From Poriferisodalis sp965237655 (GTDB lineage Bacteria; Actinomycetota; Acidimicrobiia; Acidimicrobiales; Poriferisodalaceae), in contig NZ_CBDEGB010000002.1 of assembly GCF_965237655.1 (NCBI RefSeq), positions 124,001-188,000 of the forward strand: DNA of 64,000 nucleotides, read 5' to 3'. Under the pieces are notes generated by a model. That model saw only the letters and a program-made list of their open reading frames with translations, was not told where the DNA came from and did no database searches. Made by a program: the position numbers and the translations under genes. Shown here piece by piece: positions 17,090 to 26,574 of the stretch. How positions within the stretch are numbered: position 1 is the first letter of the stretch; every line of letters begins with the position of its first letter.

Positions 17090-17875
17090 GTGGAGCACAC
17101 GTCGAACGAACCGTCGCCACGTCCTGCTGAGAATCCGCCTGACTGTCCGCGTTGCGGTTCGGGAATGGTCCTGCGCACCGCTCGACGGGGGGCGAATCAG
17201 GGGAACCAGTTCTGGGGATGTCCGACTTTCCCGAAGTGCCGCGGTGTCGTCCCAGTTGCAGGTCCGGAAGCGGTCGTGAGCGGTGCCGACGGTCGGTCGG
17301 GCCCCACTGCTGAGAGTCCTGATGACCTGTCGGAAGCTGCCGAAACGGATGCTGACGCTGAACCGGAGGCACCGGATGCGAACGGCAGCGGCAGCGGCAA
17401 CGAACGACGCCGTTTGCGCGACAAGCTCGCCACGGCCGCCATCGGCACGGTCAAGACGGTCGACAAGATCCGGCGATCCATGCTGGAGTCCGAGGAACCG
17501 GACGCATCGGGCCGCTGGAGTCCGGCGCATCGCCGCAAGGTGCTTCGTTACGTCTACGAGCGAGACGGTCGTCGCTGCGGCGTGTGCGGCGCCGAGACAC
17601 GCATCGAAGCCGCCCATGTCGAGCACATCGTCCCGAAGATCTTCGCCTTCTTCGACATCAGCAAGCCCGCCAAGGCGGTGCAGGGCACTCGGTACAAGAG
17701 CCTGCTGCACAAGCTCGACAACCTCCAGGCGTCCCACACCTACTGCAACAAGAACAAGGGCAACACGGCGGATGTGACCCGCTGGCGGCATCCGACCATG
17801 CCCCCGCTCGCAGTAGCGCTCGCCGATGACGGTGCCGAGTTCCGGGTACCGCAGGAGCCTGTCAAGAGCCGCTAG
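17090..17875 (+). CDS. Topoisomerase-type zinc ribbon fused to an HNH nuclease
   Basis: 261 aa starting with GTG. Residues 19-52 form a topoisomerase I-type C4 zinc finger (CPRCGSGMVLR ... WGCPTFPKC). An acidic low-complexity linker (about 65-110) follows, then an HNH domain (about 145-235) with CGVC, the HVEHIVPK core and SHTYCNKNKGN. Both modules bind DNA or metal, so a DNA-cleaving role is plausible. It lies downstream of ietS on the same strand with about 100 bp between them, so it may be a separate unit. Its position in the island suggests defence, but nothing in the sequence proves it. Confidence 0.75.
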   Translation: MEHTSNEPSPRPAENPPDCPRCGSGMVLRTARRGANQGNQFWGCPTFPKCRGVVPVAGPEAVVSGADGRSGPTAESPDDLSEAAETDADAEPEAPDANGSGSGNERRRLRDKLATAAIGTVKTVDKIRRSMLESEEPDASGRWSPAHRRKVLRYVYERDGRRCGVCGAETRIEAAHVEHIVPKIFAFFDISKPAKAVQGTRYKSLLHKLDNLQASHTYCNKNKGNTADVTRWRHPTMPPLAVALADDGAEFRVPQEPVKSR

Positions 17876-18015
17876 CGGGCGGCGCTCCGAGCGGATTGCG
17901 ACGCCTGCTGCCGATATTCGCTCGTCGATATCAGCGGAACCAATATGGATGTCACCTACGACACCCACTGCGGCGAGCCGGGGGCCAGCGCACATGCCCC
18001 AGGAGAACCACCGGG

Positions 18016-21000
18016 TCACCGGGCTTCTTGACCCCTGTCAGCACCGCCCGTCAGCGAACTGCCCGGTGTTCGTGGCTCGTCGTCGGGTTCGTCAACCGGC
18101 TCCTCGTCCTTCCCCTGCGATGGCGGCACCGGAGCCAGATAGCCGACGATCAACAGAAGGAATCCGACGCCGATGAACGAGGCGGCTTTCGGCAGCGTTG
18201 CCAGGTTCGCCAGATCGATCAAGAACAACTTGACCACCACGACGCCCATCCACGACGCGCCGACGATCCAGACGCGCCGGTCGGCGGCTCTCACACCGAC
18301 GACCATCGCAGCCAACGCGGTCGCAGCCCAAAGGATCGACACCGCAACCTGCAACTCAGTGGAGTACACGAGTGATATCAGCTCGAACGGCACGCCCGTC
18401 CAATGGTGGACAGACCGAGCGGCGGTCATCGTGAGAGCTGCCACGCCCGCTGCGCTCAGCGCCGGGAGCCACGGTGCCGCAGCCACGCGCAGCAAACTCT
18501 CCACTGCCGGCGTCAGGCCGTCCGAATCGGCGGACAGCTCCGCGACCATCTCTCTTTTCCACCGCAGCATTGCGAGAACCGCTGCCGTCGCAAAGATGTC
18601 GATCGGATTCAGAATTGGCACGAACGGCAGCGGGTCGACGTTTCCGTGGTGCCGCAGCACAGCAATGCCAGCGCCCGCCGCAGCAGTCCACGCAACCGGC
18701 GTGATGCCATACAGCAGACAGCTACGCCAGCCGTCGCCCACGAACCATGACGCGTGCGGGCGAGCAAGCAAGGAGGCCCCCAGCCACAGCAGGACCGCCG
18801 CCGCCGCCCCGTACTGCGGCCATTCCCCATCGGCGACCTGTGCCAATTGGCCGTAGACCTCAGCGGTCAAGAACACGCTCACGACGCAGTACAAGCCGCC
18901 GTAGAGACCGGCGGCCTTGAGTCTGTCCCCACCGGTGCGCAGGAACACTGCGTACGCCAAGATCATGAACGGCCATGCTGTCCAGCCCCAATCAGCAGAC
19001 GGATAGCCCTTGCTGATCACAGCGATCGCCAAGGCCACGACGAGCGACGGCAGCATCAGCACACCGGCCCACTCGAGCTCATCCCACTTCAGCGCCCGAC
19101 CAGCGACCACCACCGCTGAGATGGTGCCGATCACCAGCAGCGACAGCGCCCACAGCCGGTAGTCGTCGGTCAACACCCACAGCTGCGCCGCAGCGGCGAA
19201 CAGCCACCAGCCGACGCCCCAGAGTAACGACAGCCACATCATCGGGACTCGGGCATCTTCGAGCGCAGACGCTGACCTGTAGATGATCACGGCACTCGCG
19301 ATGCCGCAGGCGGCCAGCAGAACAGCAACTCCGAAGTACTGGTTCGCAAACGGGGTCGAATCTGCCCAGAAGCTCAAAGCAGATGAGCGATTCGCACTGG
19401 CCTCGGCCAAGCGCGCCTCGACCAATTGAACGGCATAGACCCCAGCAGCAGCAAATTGCAGCAGCGTGCCGAAAATCGCGCCGGACACCAATCGGCGCCG
19501 AGTGGCGAACCACACCAGCATTGCGCCTTCGACTGCCCACAGGGCCGACACAGCGAACGGCCCCGCCCGCAGCCACATCTCCGTTGACTCGGCGAACAAG
19601 AACCAGCCCCCGCCGAGAGCCAACGCCACGTACATGACCCAACGCCAAGCATCGTCACGCGGGCTGACGAACCGGAAGACAGCCGTGGCGCTTGCGAATG
19701 CGCAGATTGCCAGCAAGACGGTCACGGCGAAGTATTGATTGACGACAGGCAGCGAGTCCGCCCAGAACTCGAACGAGCCAGGCGACAGGTTGTCCGCATC
19801 GTCGGCCATCTTGAGTGCTGCCGCGATGGAAGCTATGACCTGCATGGCGATGCCGACAACAGCAACCGGCATCGAACGGCGCTTCGACGCCACCCACAAC
19901 AGCGCAGCACCCTGTACTGCCCACAACCCGACAGCGGGCATCAGCCCAAGTCGCAGCCAGACAACGGCAGTCTCGGCGAACAGGAACCAGCCCCCGCCCC
20001 ACACCAACGCCACGTTCTGCGGCCATGGGTGCCAATCTTCGAGATGCGACGAGCGGCGCAGAAACTCCGCGCTGGCGAGCCCGGAGGCAACGAGCATGAC
20101 CGCACCGAGCGAGTACGGGTTGAGGACAGGCGTGGCCTCGGCCCAGAACCCGAAGACCGCGGGAGAGTCCCAGTCGGTCGAAGCGGCCGCAATCCGCAGC
20201 ACATACGCGACAGCAGCGGCCGCCTGCAGGACAGCGCCGCCCACCAGCGCCAGCCGTGAGCCCCATCGTGCGCTGGCCCACACGAGCACCGCACCTTGCA
20301 CAGCCCAGATGGCTGACGTGGCGGACGCGCCCAAGAACAGCGGAACAGCGGTAGCGCTGAACGCCACGGCGAGTGCCGTATAGGCGACCACGATCTGCTT
20401 GTCTGCGGGTCTCAGAGAGCGGGCGAGTTCGCGGAATGCAACGTGCGCCACGGCGAGCACGGCGCTGCTGATTGCCACGCCGTAGCGCATATGGCCGACC
20501 AGCAGCGCTTGCATTGCCAGCCCTGCGAACGGCGTGCAGAACACCAGCGGCGCGTTCCATGCGTCTTTGAAGCCGATGGGTTCGGGGCGTGAGGACGCAA
20601 CCGGCGGCCAGACCAACGGGACGAGTGCGTACAACAGCACGAAGAACGCGACGAATGGCTGCAGTTGCACCCAGTCGCTGTCGTCCTGTCTCGCAAGCAG
20701 CCACAGCCCGGCCACGACGAACGTGAAGGCGTAACCCGACAGCACCAGTGTCGGCCACGCCTTCAGCCTGCTCACGGCGACCACGGCCACGCCGAGAACC
20801 GCGTAGAAGCCGAACACCTCGAAGTGGTCTTGGGGCCACGCAAAGGCCAGCAGAGGAGCGGAGAAGCCGCCGACGAGTCCCAGCATCGCCAGTGTCAGTG
20901 AGTTCTGGACCATGGCGAGCGCGCCGGCAGCAACGGTGATCAGGACGACAGCAGCGAGAGCCACCGGCGCGCCCAGCAGGTCGTACAAGGCGTACGAGGC

Positions 21001-21711
21001 GAGCGTCACCAAGTACAGGACAGCGATCCCGCCGCCCTGCAGGCTGAGGCCGTAGATGGGACGTTTCGTTCGTTGATGCCAGCCGAACGCCAGCAAGGCG
21101 AACCCGAACACGGCTGCCGCTGCGAGGCGCATCTCGATGGTGAGGTCCACCCAGCCGCGGACTGCTGCTTCCCGCAGCAGGAATCCCAGCCCGATCAGCG
21201 AGAGAATGATCCCGATCTTCACGGGGGAGTTGCCGGTCAGCAGCCAAGTGCGTGCACGGGCAACAGCAACGGTGACCCAGCTGGGCTCTGACGGTCTCGC
21301 GGGCCGACGAGGCGCTTGCGGTGGCCTTGCTGCGGGCACCGCCGGCCGGGGCACGGTGGCGGGCATTGGAGCGGGGCGCGGTGCAGGGCGCGGTGCAGGG
21401 CGTGGAGCGGGGCGCGGTGCAGCGCGTGGAGCAGGTCCTGGCTTCGGCGGTTCTGGTTCGGGCTCGGACAACTCGGGCGGCGGTTCCGCAGCCCCACGAG
21501 CCGTTTCTGGCTCATCCGTGGTCTTTGGAGGAGCAGGAGAGCGACGCAAGACATCGACAGTCCGCTCGAGCGCGTCCACGCGAGAGCGCATCTCACGAGC
21601 CTGAACGTCTCGTCCGATGAGGTAGCCGATGGCGGCTCCTATCGGGATGCCTGCTGGACCAGCGGCAAGGCCGATCAGCGCGCCGGCGAGTGCAAGTACA
21701 GCAGGAAGCAT
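18016..21711 (-). CDS. DUF2339-family large polytopic membrane protein
   Basis: 1231 aa. A short hydrophobic glycine-rich N terminus precedes a helix (about 35-55) and a Pro/Ala/Arg-rich linker with repeated PAPR units (about 85-130). Some 25-30 predicted membrane segments fill the rest, with recurring WxxFAESxxxW-like motifs typical of DUF2339. The tail is charged and acidic. The family has no firmly established function; a role in the envelope is usually assumed. The gene converges on the HNH gene at 17090-17875. Confidence 0.8.
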   Translation of the reverse strand: MLPAVLALAGALIGLAAGPAGIPIGAAIGYLIGRDVQAREMRSRVDALERTVDVLRRSPAPPKTTDEPETARGAAEPPPELSEPEPEPPKPGPAPRAAPRPAPRPAPRPAPRPAPMPATVPRPAVPAARPPQAPRRPARPSEPSWVTVAVARARTWLLTGNSPVKIGIILSLIGLGFLLREAAVRGWVDLTIEMRLAAAAVFGFALLAFGWHQRTKRPIYGLSLQGGGIAVLYLVTLASYALYDLLGAPVALAAVVLITVAAGALAMVQNSLTLAMLGLVGGFSAPLLAFAWPQDHFEVFGFYAVLGVAVVAVSRLKAWPTLVLSGYAFTFVVAGLWLLARQDDSDWVQLQPFVAFFVLLYALVPLVWPPVASSRPEPIGFKDAWNAPLVFCTPFAGLAMQALLVGHMRYGVAISSAVLAVAHVAFRELARSLRPADKQIVVAYTALAVAFSATAVPLFLGASATSAIWAVQGAVLVWASARWGSRLALVGGAVLQAAAAVAYVLRIAAASTDWDSPAVFGFWAEATPVLNPYSLGAVMLVASGLASAEFLRRSSHLEDWHPWPQNVALVWGGGWFLFAETAVVWLRLGLMPAVGLWAVQGAALLWVASKRRSMPVAVVGIAMQVIASIAAALKMADDADNLSPGSFEFWADSLPVVNQYFAVTVLLAICAFASATAVFRFVSPRDDAWRWVMYVALALGGGWFLFAESTEMWLRAGPFAVSALWAVEGAMLVWFATRRRLVSGAIFGTLLQFAAAGVYAVQLVEARLAEASANRSSALSFWADSTPFANQYFGVAVLLAACGIASAVIIYRSASALEDARVPMMWLSLLWGVGWWLFAAAAQLWVLTDDYRLWALSLLVIGTISAVVVAGRALKWDELEWAGVLMLPSLVVALAIAVISKGYPSADWGWTAWPFMILAYAVFLRTGGDRLKAAGLYGGLYCVVSVFLTAEVYGQLAQVADGEWPQYGAAAAVLLWLGASLLARPHASWFVGDGWRSCLLYGITPVAWTAAAGAGIAVLRHHGNVDPLPFVPILNPIDIFATAAVLAMLRWKREMVAELSADSDGLTPAVESLLRVAAAPWLPALSAAGVAALTMTAARSVHHWTGVPFELISLVYSTELQVAVSILWAATALAAMVVGVRAADRRVWIVGASWMGVVVVKLFLIDLANLATLPKAASFIGVGFLLLIVGYLAPVPPSQGKDEEPVDEPDDEPRTPGSSLTGGADRGQEAR

Positions 21712-21962
21712 TGGGTGAGCCTTCGCGGATTCGAGAGATTGAGGGTCCCAGTAGCGGGGCTGGAAAGACCATTCCCAGCCTTGGTGTCAATGCCGCTGCG
21801 GGAGTCGAAGGCGTTGTTGACAACAACCCGACGGATAGCCATCGCAGATCGAGCCTAGACGCCGTGTGTAATTGCCCTCATGTCGGTGCGAGTCACCCGT
21901 CGCCGTCACCAAGACGGCTCGCATGCGTGGCTGCGGCGCGGCGTACGGGGCAGGATGATCCG

Positions 21963-23348
21963 ATGACCGACGCTGCCACCAATCGCTTCGCCCCATCGGA
22001 ACTCTCCGAGCCCGATGTCAGCGACGCGATCGCTCGCATCGCGGCTCGTGACCCCGAGCTGGCTCGTGGCGCAGCTGACGCCTATGAGTCGATGACCTGG
22101 GGCGAAGGACCCGGCGTGCTGCGCCAGGCTGCCGTGCAGGAATGGCTCTGGTACATCGTGCCGACGAAGTACATCACCGACGAGATCGGCTACATGGGCC
22201 AGCTGGCGCGCGCCGCGGCAGCGCTGTTCGACGAGATAGGGCTGTACGGATATGGGGCGATCTGCCAATCGTCGGAGACGGCGAGGGTGCATGCTGCGTT
22301 CGATCGCAGCGACAGCGAAGGGATCACCGCGTTGCGCCAGGCGATGCAACGATCAGGAATCGTCCCGCCTGATGTGGCCGACTTCGCGTGGAGCGACGTG
22401 ATGGGGGCACAGGAGGCAGCAGCTCGCTCGGCGGTCGAAGACACCCTTGAGCGTGCGATATCGGCCGGGGAGTTCGTCGTGGGGGGCCGCGGTTGGCGGG
22501 CCAGCCAAGCGCAGGTCGTGGCTGCCGGCCTGGACGCCGACCATCCGGTGCTACCGGGCCAGTCGTGGCGGACAGCGGTCATCACCGAACGGCTCGAACA
22601 GTGGGTCGCTGCTGCACAGCGGCGGAGCGAGCAGTTGGGAACGGCCCGGGCAGCGGTGGCGAACCGGCTGCTGCACTCCGTCGAGCCGCCGAGCGGCGCC
22701 GCAGATGCGCTGCGCCCGGCAATGTGGCTGCTCGCGCAATTCGGCGAAGAGCAAGCCTTGACCGCAGCCGGCTACCTCACGCAGTCGTTCGTTCGGGCGG
22801 TACAGCACGAGCGGCCCTGGAGCTACTCCATCGAGCCGGACCGGCCGCCGCGGAGCGAGACCGACGACGTGGTGCTGCTCGAGCTCCGGGAATGGCTTCA
22901 ACAAGCAGGCGCGCTGCGCAAGCGCAAGGGCACGCTGCACCGCACCGCCGCCGGAGCGGACATGGCGGTGGATCACTCGAAGGCGTGGGGCAGGCTCACG
23001 CGGCATCTCGTGCCGTCAGGCTGGGACGGCTTCGTGTGCGAGACGGCGCTTCTGCACCTGGTCGACAGCGCAGATGAGATGCTGCACGACGCGCTGTGCG
23101 CCCGTGTGGAATCGGCGGCCGCGGACATGGGCTGGTCAGCGACGAGCGGCGGAGAACCCCATGCGCCGTCGATCCACGATGTGTCGTGGGCGCTTGGGGG
23201 CATGTTCAGCGTGTGGCGAGTGTGCGGCCTGGTGACCGAACGCGATCAGTGGCCCAACCGGCGTCTCGTGCTGACCCCGACAGGTGTCACAGCGGCGCTC
23301 ACGTATTTGCGCCATGTCGGGGCGGGTCCACGCGACTCGCTGTGGTGA
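21963..23348 (+). CDS. Unknown-function protein, paralogue A of a 461-aa pair
   Basis: I do not recognise this family. It is 461 aa, soluble and largely helical, with no signal peptide or membrane segment. Conserved blocks shared with the gene at 28668-30053 include WGEGPGVL, VPTKYITDEIGYMG, HAAFDRSDSEGITALR, PGQSWRTAVITERLE and the C terminus LRHVGAGPRDS. No catalytic motif is evident. The ATG at 21963 follows a CAGGAT hexamer by 6 nt, also seen before the paralogue. Both genes end in nearly identical DNA, suggesting duplication. Function is unknown. Confidence 0.8.
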   Translation: MTDAATNRFAPSELSEPDVSDAIARIAARDPELARGAADAYESMTWGEGPGVLRQAAVQEWLWYIVPTKYITDEIGYMGQLARAAAALFDEIGLYGYGAICQSSETARVHAAFDRSDSEGITALRQAMQRSGIVPPDVADFAWSDVMGAQEAAARSAVEDTLERAISAGEFVVGGRGWRASQAQVVAAGLDADHPVLPGQSWRTAVITERLEQWVAAAQRRSEQLGTARAAVANRLLHSVEPPSGAADALRPAMWLLAQFGEEQALTAAGYLTQSFVRAVQHERPWSYSIEPDRPPRSETDDVVLLELREWLQQAGALRKRKGTLHRTAAGADMAVDHSKAWGRLTRHLVPSGWDGFVCETALLHLVDSADEMLHDALCARVESAAADMGWSATSGGEPHAPSIHDVSWALGGMFSVWRVCGLVTERDQWPNRRLVLTPTGVTAALTYLRHVGAGPRDSLW

Positions 23349-23448
23349 GCGGACCAGCGGGCGGTGGCCCCGGAACGCTGGAGGCTGCCAGGAGGCTGTC
23401 CACGTGTGCCGACGCTGGCCGGTGTCACGGCCGACTGCCGGAAATCCG

Positions 23449-23486
23449 TTGATTCCATAATTCGGGATATATTTCCCTATATATGG
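23449..23486. promoter_or_regulatory. AT-rich promoter/operator overlapping the start of the wHTH-nucleotidyltransferase gene
   Basis: A strikingly AT-rich island in GC-rich DNA. Nested dyads are visible: CCATA (23455-23459) with TATGG (23482-23486), and GGGA (23464-23467) with TCCC (23474-23477) around TATATT, a possible -10 box. The start codon sits about 10 nt after TATATT and has no Shine-Dalgarno sequence, suggesting a leaderless transcript that its own wHTH product may repress. Regulation is inferred. Confidence 0.45.
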
Positions 23487-24073
23487 AAAGAACACCTACG
23501 CCGAAGTTGCTCCCGCTGCTGCGGTCGCGCCAGCAGGGCGAGATTCTGGCTCGGCTGCTCGGCGATCCTGAACTTGAGGCCAGCGTCACGGACATTGCTG
23601 CGATGGTGGGCGTTCCGATCAGCTCGGCGCACCGCGAGATCGAACGGGCACAATCCGCCGGCATCGTCACGAGCCGCAAGATCGGCAACGTCCGACTCGT
23701 GCGAGCCAACACCGACAGCCCTTACTACCGAGGTCTTGCCGATGTGCTGGTGAAGGCATTCGGCCCCCCGCAGGTACTCGCAGAAGCGCTCGACGGCATC
23801 GACGGAATCGAGGCCGCGTACATCTACGGGTCGTGGGCAGCTCGCTGGTCTGGCGCCCAGGGCGACCGCCCTGTCGGCGACATCGACACCCTGGTTCTCG
23901 GCGCGCCGGATCGTGACTCGCTCAATGCGGCACTCTCCGGCGCCGAGGAGCAACTGGGACGGCCGGTGCAGGTCACCGTGCGCCCAGCCGAGTGGATCAC
24001 CAACGGCACTGGCAGTTTCCACGCAACCGTTACCGGCCGGCCCTTGGTCCGAATCGACATCACTCAGAGGTGA
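23483..24073 (+). CDS. Winged-helix DNA-binding domain fused to an MNT-type nucleotidyltransferase
   Basis: 196 aa. Residues 1-75 form an ArsR/MarR-like winged helix (LASVTDIAAMVGVP-type recognition region, then a wing around TSRKIGNVRL). Residues 90-190 form a minimal nucleotidyltransferase: GSWAARW is the G-S-x-x-R motif and DIDTLVLG supplies the metal-binding Asp pair. MNT domains often work with HEPN toxins as AMPylating antitoxins, but no HEPN gene follows. The wHTH fusion suggests the protein binds the dyad over its own start codon. Its substrate is unknown. Confidence 0.75.
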   Translation: MERTPTPKLLPLLRSRQQGEILARLLGDPELEASVTDIAAMVGVPISSAHREIERAQSAGIVTSRKIGNVRLVRANTDSPYYRGLADVLVKAFGPPQVLAEALDGIDGIEAAYIYGSWAARWSGAQGDRPVGDIDTLVLGAPDRDSLNAALSGAEEQLGRPVQVTVRPAEWITNGTGSFHATVTGRPLVRIDITQR

Positions 24074-24440
24074 ATGGCCTCAGGTCATTCTGTTCGCTGA
24101 TCCGTTGAGCGCCATCCACTGCAGCTTTGGCCTTCTCGATCGCCCACTGGGTGTCCTCCCCCTTCAGCGCCGCCTCAAGTCCAGCTAAGGGCGTAGGCCG
24201 CGATGACTGCTCTCAGAACGTGGGTAGGTACCCTCGCCGCCACTGCCCACTTCGAGGCGTCGTCGAGTCCTTTGCTGGCTGGCACCGACGCCTAGTAGTG
24301 GCGAGACATTCCGGTTTCAGTTGGTCGGTGGTGAGGTTGTGTCCTACAATGGTCGTGTACTTTTACATCGGCGCATAGGTCTTAGGCCGAACGCCACGTC
24401 CTACGGTCGCCTTCGGGCGGCCGTAGTTGCGTTCTGAGCC
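24074..24440. other. 367-bp gap with a short minus-strand coding-like remnant
   Basis: No convincing gene. On the minus strand (stop at 24064) a frame of about 50 codons reads as a charged helical peptide including LEAALKGEDTQWAIEKA, which looks protein-like but lacks a clear start. It may be the tail of a lost gene, possibly a partner of the nucleotidyltransferase. The rest (24215-24440) is lower in GC than the surroundings, and I see no structure in it. Confidence 0.3.
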
Positions 24441-25103
24441 ATGTGCGTCTGTTATGTCGACGAGTCCGGCGGGTTCGAAGCTCCGAACTCCGGTCCCCGA
24501 ACGCCGCTCATGATTTTCGCCGGGCTGATTGTTGCGGCCTCAGCGATCAGGCCTCTCACGGCGGAATTCCTTGCTCTCAAGCGAACGTTCTACCCAGGCG
24601 AGGTGTTGCAGCATCTCGACTACGTGCTTGCGGAGGTCAAAGGATCGGAATTGCGGAGGGCTGTTCGTAGCGGGAGCCACCGGGAGCGGCGGCACGCGTT
24701 CGGTGTTCTCGACGGCGCTATGCGGCTGATCGAACATCACGACATCCGGATCGTCGGGCGCGTATGGGTAAAGGAGCCTGCGAAGGCACTTGAGCCTGAC
24801 TCCACCTATACGTATGCCGTTCAGGACATTGCCCGGCATTTTGACCACTACCTCGGACACCAGAACACCAGTGGCCTCGTCATATGCGATGGACGAGACC
24901 ATCGGCGGGCTAGTGGTCAGTGACAAACTCGGCCGGCGACCGTCGCAAGCCTTGTACGACGTCCCAGAGGGAACGCGGCAGTAGGGCATGATCTCGGCTT
25001 GAACAATCAGGCGTCGTCCCGGTGCGTGCAGCCCTCGGGTCAACGGATCCACGACATCGGGATATTCCCGTTGATGGGCGAAGGCCACAAGGTCAGGGTG
25101 TGA
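24441..25103 (+). pseudogene. DUF3800-family gene, frameshifted
   Basis: The N terminus is clear: CYVDESGGFE followed by PLMIFAGLIV is the usual DUF3800 opening with an RNase H-like acidic motif. The open frame ends at 24923 after SGLVICDGR, well short of the usual 230-270 aa. Further C-terminal homology appears in another frame (FPLMGEGHK, ending at 25103), so at least one frameshift or deletion has occurred. DUF3800 proteins are common near mobile elements and defence genes, and their function is unsettled. Confidence 0.6.
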
Positions 25104-25157
25104 CGGGGTCTGCCACATCGACAAGTCGCCGAAGGCACTCTCGCCTCACTCGGCGGG

Positions 25158-25966
25158 CTAGCTCTCTTTGGGCTGTTCGGCTCGGAACGTCCTCAGGGTC
25201 ACGGCGGTGAACAGGATCGCGAACCCGAGCAGCATCCCCACGACTCGGCCGAACCCCTGCTCGCCGGTGAGCACGCTGCGGTAGGCGTCGATTGCCCAGT
25301 ACACGGGGCTGCCTGGTGCGATGGCCTGCACCCAGCCCGGCAGGGCCGTCAGCTGTGCGATGGTTCCGCCGGCGCCCGCCACGGCCATGGTGCCGATCAT
25401 CGAGGCGGCGTTGAGCTGCGACACGGTGCGGCACAGCGACGCCAGCGCGATCGCCAAGGCACCTACATCAGCGAACTGGCCGCTGCCGCCGCGAGGAGCC
25501 GGGCCGCGCCGCCTGGCACGTCGACGCCAAAGATGGCAATGCCGAGAGCCACCAGGATGAGCTGCTGGCACACGTTCACGGCGAGCATCGGGATGGCCTA
25601 GCCGGCCACGATCTCGAAGGGCCGGATCGGGGCGATGCGCAGCCGGTCCCAGGTGCCCCAGCCGTGCTCTCGGAAGAACCAGAACCCCGTCGACGCGGTC
25701 CCCATGAGCGCGAACAGCGAACCGAGAGAGGGGACCGTATGAGCCGGCCCGCCGTTGCTGAGATGGATGACCGTTGCCGTGTCGCCGTTGGCCGCGAGCA
25801 AGTCCCCCAGCGGGCCGGCCGCGACACGGTGGCCGTGGTCGAGGATCACGAGCGTGTCGCACGCTTCGGATGCTTCCTCGAGGTAATGGGTGCTGAAGAT
25901 GACAGCGGTGCCTTGGGCTGCGAGCCTTCGGAGCCAGCCCGTCGATGGCGACCCGCCCGCCGTCAC
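25158..25966 (-). pseudogene. Degraded ABC exporter (ATPase tail plus ABC-2 permease)
   Basis: Read on the minus strand, it begins within an ABC ATPase C terminus (GTAVIFSTHYLEEASEACD, the H-loop region). It passes directly into permease sequence (FFREHGWGTWDRLRIAPIRPFE), hits a stop near 25600, and continues in other frames to an ABC-2 permease C terminus (FGRVVGMLLGFAILFTAV). The Walker A region is missing, the ATPase and permease are fused by deletion, and frame changes break the permease. This resembles a daunorubicin-type drug exporter that has decayed. Confidence 0.7.
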
Positions 25967-26020
25967 CCGAGACCGTTACGATGAGCGCACCCCACCGGGG
26001 CGCGTAACCCCGGTCCAACG

Positions 26021-26040
26021 GCCCCGGCTTCTGCCGGGGC
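26021..26040. terminator. GC-rich hairpin, possible terminator
   Basis: A perfect 8-bp stem GCCCCGGC/GCCGGGGC with a TTCT loop. No T-run follows on either strand, so it is a weak intrinsic-terminator candidate. It lies between the decayed ABC genes and the antitoxin gene, both on the minus strand. Confidence 0.35.
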
Positions 26041-26195
26041 TGTTGAGCGTTTGGGCACGGATCGCTGGCGTTGCCGTTGCGGGGGAAGTACGGCCACATC
26101 CGAAGTTGCGCTCACCGATGCCACTACGCCTCGGCGCCGGGATCGCGTCGGTAAGTCACCGTGTAGCCAGTCATCTCCATAGCTTGCCCGTCCTG

Positions 26196-26531
26196 TCAGG
26201 ACGTGACGCCCTCTGCGAGCGCAAGGAGCAGATCGATCGCGCGTTGGTAGTCGCCGGCGGCAATGACGTCCAGCGGTTTTCGATAGTCGAGATCTACGGA
26301 GGGCGACCGCAGCCAGAGCCGCACGGCGTCGTCACGCATCACCCTGCGAGCGAGATCAACCACAGCGCGCAGCTCGAGCAACCGCTCCTCGGCCTCACGG
26401 CGGGGAGTCGTCTCCTGCGTTCGCCAGCGAGCGACGCTGCGAGGGTTGGTCCCACTCACCCGAGCAAGGTCGGCAGTGTCCACGACAGCGCCGTCGCACA
26501 GGCGCTCGACGAGTTCCGCGATTGCAGTCAT
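26196..26531 (-). CDS. MbcA/ParS/Xre-type antitoxin (DUF2384-like), orphan
   Basis: 111 aa. An N-terminal helix-turn-helix with SGTNPRSVARWR is followed by the C-terminal domain seen in Xre-MbcA-ParS antitoxins (FLRSP-like WLRSPSVDLDYRKPLDVIAAG, then a terminal helix). Such antitoxins normally precede a RES-domain toxin in the same operon. Here no RES gene follows: downstream is an 18-codon stub and the ABC remnant. The ATG at 26531 is the natural start. The longer open frame extending to 26993 runs through an ISL3 remnant and is not credible. Confidence 0.7.
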   Translation of the reverse strand: MTAIAELVERLCDGAVVDTADLARVSGTNPRSVARWRTQETTPRREAEERLLELRAVVDLARRVMRDDAVRLWLRSPSVDLDYRKPLDVIAAGDYQRAIDLLLALAEGVTS

Positions 26532-26574
26532 TGGTTGATGTCGCCCCTTCGTACTTTCGGGCCCTTCGTCTTTT

